Positions 59,977 through 64,000 of a stretch of 64,000 nt of DNA are shown in pieces. Where the stretch lies: positions 2,173,501-2,237,500 of the forward strand of contig NZ_CP067341.1 in the NCBI RefSeq assembly GCF_016638705.1. The letters run 5' to 3'. Position numbers and translations under genes: made by a program. The first letter of the stretch is position 1; every line of letters begins with the position of its first letter. A model generated the notes under the pieces. That model had not been told where the DNA came from and searched no databases. It worked only from the letters and a program-made list of their open reading frames with translations. The stretch is from Lysinibacillus agricola (GTDB lineage Bacteria > Bacillota > Bacilli > Bacillales_A > Planococcaceae).

Positions 59977-61386
59977 ATGGTTTTTTGTATTCACTGTGGT
60001 CATCAAAATGCAGAGGAAACTAAGTTCTGTGAGAACTGTGGTAAACCTATTAATTCGGTAATGGAAACAAAATTTGAATCGAATAATTCCGTAGGACCTC
60101 AGCATTCTAAACAAAATGTAAAAAAGAAGCCTATGTCGAAGAAGAGTAAGTTTACAATCGTAGGTATTGCAGTAATGATCGGGTTAGTTGTGATCGCAAA
60201 TATTGCTATTACGAAAATGTTAGATCCGATGAAGCAGATTGAAGCGATGGATTCCGCATTGAAACAAGAAGATTATCAAGCGTTTTTAGAGGAATTCCAA
60301 ATTCCTAAAAAATCGATTTATGATGCTGAAAGTTTTTCTTTGTATGTAAAGGAAAATGGGTGGAGCGCAATTCGTGATAATTTAATAGAGGAAGTAAATT
60401 CTTTAGAAAATGGTGAATTTGCAGATCCCATTAGTGATAGTCATGGTACAGATTTGATAACGGTTCTACAAAAGAAAGTCTTGTTTGGGCTATTTAAAAA
60501 GGTAGAATTCAAATTGGTTCCAATAGAAGTCTACACTGAAGCGCCATTTAAGGATATGGAAATTATCATTAATAATCATAAAGTTAAAACGGATAACGAA
60601 GGCACACAATTATTGGGGCAGTATTTGCCTGGTGTTTATGCCTGGAATTATACGTATGATGGTCAGTGGGCTAGCTTGAAGAATAGCGGTGAACTGGCAA
60701 TCCGAGGCAATGGATCAAATAAGCTGGAAATTGATATTGATTGGGATATGACATCTCTAGAATTAGATTCTGAAATAGAAAACGCAATCGTTTATGTGAA
60801 TGGGAAATCCACTAAATTTACTGTTTCAGAAATAGGGGAAATGTATCCTCTTCCAGCTGACGATAGTATAAAGATTTATGCTGTTGCCAAAAACTCAAAA
60901 GGTCAAGAGGTTCAATCAAATATCATTACTACAGATGCCCGATATGCTTACTTTCAATTTCCAGAAGATACAACACAAGTAAATCAAACTACTATTGAAG
61001 AAGAACAAGAAAAAGTTATAAATGGAAGTCAAAAAGATGAGTACATACAGAAGCTAGATTCGATTGATGCTGGTTTAGCAGATCTTGAACATTTGTATAC
61101 TAATAAAGATAATACAGAAATTTTAAAAGCAGAAGAAGAAACATATAAAAGATGGGATAATATCTTAAATGAAATTTATGCTCTGTTAAAACAGCAACTT
61201 TCTAGTGGTGACATGGAGAGTTTAAAAGGAGTACAAATAGAGTGGATTAAAGACAAAGAGAGTTCTGCCAAAAATGCGGCTTCAAAGTATGCTGACGATG
61301 AAATGAAAGAAATTACAAAGTATAAAATTGAAGCTCAATATACGAAAGAAAGATGTTATGAGCTAGTAAAAAATTATATGAAATAA
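59977..61386 (+). CDS. TcaA/YvbJ-like zinc-ribbon membrane protein
   Basis: A 469-residue membrane protein. The N-terminal zinc ribbon has CIHCG and CENCG pairs (about 3-25). A basic linker and one transmembrane helix (about 62-84) follow, then an extracytoplasmic part with TcaA-type domains (about 90-330) and a C-terminal helical segment (about 340-469). In Staphylococcus, TcaA affects glycopeptide and teichoic-acid-related responses; YvbJ is the Bacillus relative. ATG at 59977 follows GGAAGGAGGA. Confidence 0.85.
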   Translation: MVFCIHCGHQNAEETKFCENCGKPINSVMETKFESNNSVGPQHSKQNVKKKPMSKKSKFTIVGIAVMIGLVVIANIAITKMLDPMKQIEAMDSALKQEDYQAFLEEFQIPKKSIYDAESFSLYVKENGWSAIRDNLIEEVNSLENGEFADPISDSHGTDLITVLQKKVLFGLFKKVEFKLVPIEVYTEAPFKDMEIIINNHKVKTDNEGTQLLGQYLPGVYAWNYTYDGQWASLKNSGELAIRGNGSNKLEIDIDWDMTSLELDSEIENAIVYVNGKSTKFTVSEIGEMYPLPADDSIKIYAVAKNSKGQEVQSNIITTDARYAYFQFPEDTTQVNQTTIEEEQEKVINGSQKDEYIQKLDSIDAGLADLEHLYTNKDNTEILKAEEETYKRWDNILNEIYALLKQQLSSGDMESLKGVQIEWIKDKESSAKNAASKYADDEMKEITKYKIEAQYTKERCYELVKNYMK

Positions 61387-61509
61387 ACAAGTGAAAAAGA
61401 GCGTTTTAAAATCTATGCTTTACATGCCTCATACTGTCCATATTGCTCGACGTTCATCTATATCGAAGCGTTAGTCCATTCCTGAGAACCTTATCATAAA
61501 GTGTGGTTT

Positions 61510-61566
61510 ATAAAAGACTAACTAAAATGTTGATTAATAACATTTTAGTTAGTCTTTTATTTTTCA
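61510..61566 (+). terminator. Strong terminator after the TcaA-like gene
   Basis: A perfect 20-bp stem (61512-61531 with 61539-61558) with a 7-base loop, followed by ATTTTT. Confidence 0.85.
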
Positions 61567-61673
61567 TCGTGTGATGTTAATTTATTGATGAGATTTTTAA
61601 GCGTCTTCATCGTTTCAGGATTGTTTGTATCTATTAATTGGTTATTATTTAACTTCTATTAGCAAATGTTTTT

Positions 61674-61745
61674 GGTAGCGAAAGCGAAGCGTCAGCTACA
61701 TATGTCTTTGGTAGCGAAAGCGAAGCGTCAGCTACAAATGTCTTT
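61674..61745. repeat. Two tandem 36-bp repeats (third copy decayed)
   Basis: The unit starting GGTAGCGAAAGCGAAGCG occurs at 61674-61709 and 61710-61745 with one or two differences. A weaker third copy (GTACAGAAAGTATAGCGACA) follows. Each unit ends in TCAGCTACA, which recurs in the terminator at 61827-61850. Confidence 0.75.
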
Positions 61746-61818
61746 TGTACAGAAAGTATAGCGACAGGGACGCAATTATGCTGAGGCATAATTGATAGGC
61801 ATAAATATGGTGGGATAT

Positions 61819-61852
61819 AAAAAAAGGTAGCTGACGAATTCATCAGCTACAA
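61819..61852 (-). terminator. Terminator of the NhaC-type antiporter gene
   Basis: GTAGCTGA and TCAGCTAC pair around a GAATTC centre; on minus the stem is followed by a seven-T tract (CTTTTTTTAT). Confidence 0.85.
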
Positions 61853-61855
61853 ATG

Positions 61856-63238
61856 TTATTTTTCAAGCTTTGTTAACGTTTTTCCGCTCCAACCAAAGAT
61901 AATCGTCAAAATTGGTCCGAGTAGACAGAAGAAGGTAAATGGCAGGTAAGTTGTTGTTGGGATATCTAGTACACTAGCAATGAACATACCACAAACACTC
62001 CACGGAACAAGAGGATTGACTACAGTACCTGCGTCCTCCATAACACGGGATAGATTTTTCGGGGCAAGTCCAACCTTCGCAAACTGTGCTTTAAATGCTT
62101 CACCAGTTAGTAAGATTGATAAGTACTGCTCACCGATTAATGTGTTGACACCAATCCCTGTAATGGCAGCTCCAGTAATAACAGAGCCAGCGCTTTTAAA
62201 GAAGCTCTCTACCTTCGCTAAAATACTTTGAATAATGCCGAGCGTAAACAAAAGACCGCCCATGGTTAATGCTAGTAAGACTAAGGCAATTGTAGCTAGC
62301 ATACTGCTCATACCACCACGTGTCAGTAATGCGTCTACGTCCTTATTACCAGTATCAGAGACATAGCCTTCAAAAAGGATTTTAAATACATTTGACAATG
62401 CAATAGGTTCTTGTATATAGGCAAGTCCAACACCAAGAATTGAAACGACTGCAAGTGTGATCAGTGCAGGCGCTTTATAAATAGTCATAATAACTAGAAC
62501 GACAATTGGTAATAATGTATACCAATGAATAAGTCCAGTAGACAGTAGTCCCTCTTTATATTGCTCCACTGTATCAAATGATGTATCTGCTCCTGTTGGC
62601 GATAATATAGCATAAAGCACGAATGAGATCCCGAAAGCTGGAATCGTTGTCCAACCCATATTTTTAATATGCTCGAAAAGATCTACACCAACCGTACCAG
62701 AGGCAAGATTTGTTGTATCCGATAGCGGAGACATTTTATCCCCAAAGAAAGCTCCAGAAACAATCGCACCAGCCGTTATAGCTAAAGAGATGTCCATTGC
62801 ACCAGCGATTCCCATGAAAGCAACGCCCACTGTCGCAACCGTTGTTAAAGAGCTACCAACTGAAATGCCGACGATACTACAAATTAAAAATACGATTGCA
62901 AAGAAAAAGCTTGGTGAAACCGTTAAAAAGCCGTAGTAGATAAGCGTTGGAATTGTGCCTCCCATAATCCAGCTCGAAATTAAAATACCAATAAAGAAGA
63001 AAATAAAAACTGCTCCAAGACCAGCACTTGCACCTGCAACCATCCCAGCTTCAAGCTCTCGGAAAGGAACTTTTTTTAGTAATCCATAGGCAATTAAAAG
63101 TGAAATGATAAGGAAAATAGGTATATGGGGTGTTGCTTTTAAATACCCAATACTGAATGCCATCATGGCAATAATTAAAAGTATGATGAAGCTTGCCTCA
63201 ATAAATCGAGGGTTACTCTTTGCTGCAATTCGAAACAT
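61856..63238 (-). CDS. nhaC: Na+/H+ antiporter, NhaC family
   Basis: A 460-residue transporter with about eleven to twelve hydrophobic segments. Family motifs seen are GTIPTLIYYG, SGAFFGDKMSPLSDTTNLAS (about 160-180) and NPLVPWSVCGMFIA in the C-terminal half. It should exchange Na+ for H+ (some relatives exchange malate/lactate). The ATG at 63238 follows TTAGGAGGATTAGC. Transcribed alone, ending in a strong terminator. Confidence 0.9.
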   Translation of the reverse strand: MFRIAAKSNPRFIEASFIILLIIAMMAFSIGYLKATPHIPIFLIISLLIAYGLLKKVPFRELEAGMVAGASAGLGAVFIFFFIGILISSWIMGGTIPTLIYYGFLTVSPSFFFAIVFLICSIVGISVGSSLTTVATVGVAFMGIAGAMDISLAITAGAIVSGAFFGDKMSPLSDTTNLASGTVGVDLFEHIKNMGWTTIPAFGISFVLYAILSPTGADTSFDTVEQYKEGLLSTGLIHWYTLLPIVVLVIMTIYKAPALITLAVVSILGVGLAYIQEPIALSNVFKILFEGYVSDTGNKDVDALLTRGGMSSMLATIALVLLALTMGGLLFTLGIIQSILAKVESFFKSAGSVITGAAITGIGVNTLIGEQYLSILLTGEAFKAQFAKVGLAPKNLSRVMEDAGTVVNPLVPWSVCGMFIASVLDIPTTTYLPFTFFCLLGPILTIIFGWSGKTLTKLEK

Positions 63239-63383
63239 GCTAATCCTCCTAATAGTCGCTTCTCCGCTTCAACGCGGTGAAGCCTAAAAGAATTATAGCA
63301 CGCTAATAAATTTTGTCAATTGGCTGAAAAAATTTGTAAATGAAATTGGTAGTGCTTTTCTTGCCAATTTCTAAAAAATGGCC

Positions 63384-64000
63384 TTAATGGATACTGATAT
63401 AATCCCATGCATTTTTGATAATTAACGTACAAGTCATGATGATAAAAATAATACGCATCATTTTTGTCCCACGTTTTAGCGCGAATTTTGAACCCAATAT
63501 CGCACCGAAAATCATGACGAAGCCCATAGGTAGTCCGTATAAAAAATTGACCTCTCCTAATAGTAAAAACATACTAAGCGCCGCTAAGTTCGATGTGAAA
63601 TTAAATGCTTTTGCATTGCCTGCAGCTTGTAAGAAATCATTTCCTAGCATTAATAAAATGAAAATAAAAAAAGAACCAGTACCAGGTCCAAAGAAACCAT
63701 CGTAAAAGCCAATTGCTGCAAACGCGCCAATAAAGGCTATTTTTTTTGCAGTACTTAATGTCCGCTCTTCAGGCTGCTGACCCCAATCTTTTTTGAAAAC
63801 CGTATAAGTGGTAACTAGGACGAGCATAACAAGCATAAGAGGCTTTAAAATAGCTGGTGATACAAGATGTACGGTGTATGCTCCAATAAACGAGCCAATA
63901 AAAATAAAAGGTATTATTTTTTTATTCTTTTTAACATCAACCTTGCCTGCTCGTAAAAATGTCAACATGCTTGTCCCATTGCTAATTGTATTCGCAAGTT
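63384..64000 (-). CDS. TSUP-family (TauE/SafE) transporter, 5' end outside window
   Basis: The frame is open through the right edge (LANTISNGTSMLTFLRAGKV), so the start lies beyond base 64000; the ATG at 63968 is internal. At least five hydrophobic helices are present. GFYDGFFGPGTGSFFIF (about 100-116 from 63968) is the characteristic second-half motif of TauE/SafE sulfite/sulfonate exporters. The visible part is roughly the C-terminal 205 residues of a protein of about 250. Confidence 0.88.
   Translation of the reverse strand, partial: LANTISNGTSMLTFLRAGKVDVKKNKKIIPFIFIGSFIGAYTVHLVSPAILKPLMLVMLVLVTTYTVFKKDWGQQPEERTLSTAKKIAFIGAFAAIGFYDGFFGPGTGSFFIFILLMLGNDFLQAAGNAKAFNFTSNLAALSMFLLLGEVNFLYGLPMGFVMIFGAILGSKFALKRGTKMMRIIFIIMTCTLIIKNAWDYISIH

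Noticed and set aside
61674..61745. Possible CRISPR array
   Set aside because: The two 36-bp units are directly adjacent without spacers and no cas genes are present.

Overview
ORGANISM. The window is AT-rich DNA from a spore-forming member of the Bacillales, most like Lysinibacillus or a close relative. I infer this from the AT-rich codon use, strong AGGAGG ribosome binding sites, frequent GTG/TTG starts, a YtaF-type sporulation membrane protein, an EfeU/FTR1 iron permease, a YtrA-type GntR/ABC operon and GC-rich imperfect-palindrome repeats of the kind common in Bacillaceae. No rRNA, tRNA or CRISPR array was seen.  LAYOUT. 0-10.4 kb: truncated FTR1 iron permease, transglutaminase-like protein, a 1,491-residue secreted multidomain nuclease behind a long structured leader, a coiled-coil protein and a pentapeptide-repeat protein. 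10.6-15.7 kb: a TetR-MFS-FtsX-ATPase module with codon use unlike its neighbours, probably acquired. 15.7-18.5 kb: gene debris and two small unknown proteins. 18.6-24.2 kb: PucR regulator, NCS1-type permease, DUF917 protein and hydantoinase/oxoprolinase, a probable hydantoin or cyclic-amide uptake and degradation unit. 24.5-29.9 kb: GntR-controlled ABC export operon, LysR regulator and YnfA-like protein.  30.0-49.8 kb is the main point of interest: a RiPP gene cluster (31.1-47.5 kb) with every core part of a thiopeptide pathway. It has a 59-residue Cys-rich precursor, a YcaO cyclodehydratase, two E1-like/leader-binding proteins, a split LanB (glutamylation domain plus elimination domain), a second LanB-C-like protein that lacks the elimination-domain His motif and is the candidate [4+2] pyridine-forming cyclase, two SagB-type azoline dehydrogenases (one frameshifted), an ABC exporter, a flavin-dependent monooxygenase-like protein and an alpha/beta hydrolase. 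If the two core serines (positions 1 and 9 of the core) form the pyridine, the macrocycle would have 23 atoms, smaller than the 26-, 29-, 32- and 35-membered classes known to me. The cluster lies between two near-identical GNAT genes, each with the same decayed upstream sequence, so it is bounded by direct repeats; the right copy was later split by an IS1182-type element.  49.8-64 kb: methyltransferase, small membrane proteins, a group IIC intron placed directly after a transcription terminator, an adjacent IS605-type tnpB element with a frameshifted tnpB, then ytaF, an XRE/DUF1232 regulator, an LCP ligase, a stalk-domain secreted protein, a TcaA-like zinc-ribbon membrane protein, an NhaC antiporter and a truncated TSUP transporter.  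HOW IT WORKS TOGETHER. In the thiopeptide cluster a promoter region at about 35.9-36.1 kb separates the leftward dehydration/tailoring operon from the rightward precursor, cyclodehydration, oxidation, macrocyclisation and export genes. No ribosomal protein L11 resistance gene lies in the cluster, so self-protection probably depends on the ABC exporter or lies elsewhere. Two gene breaks fall in 7-base homopolymers, so base-calling error must be excluded before those genes are called dead.
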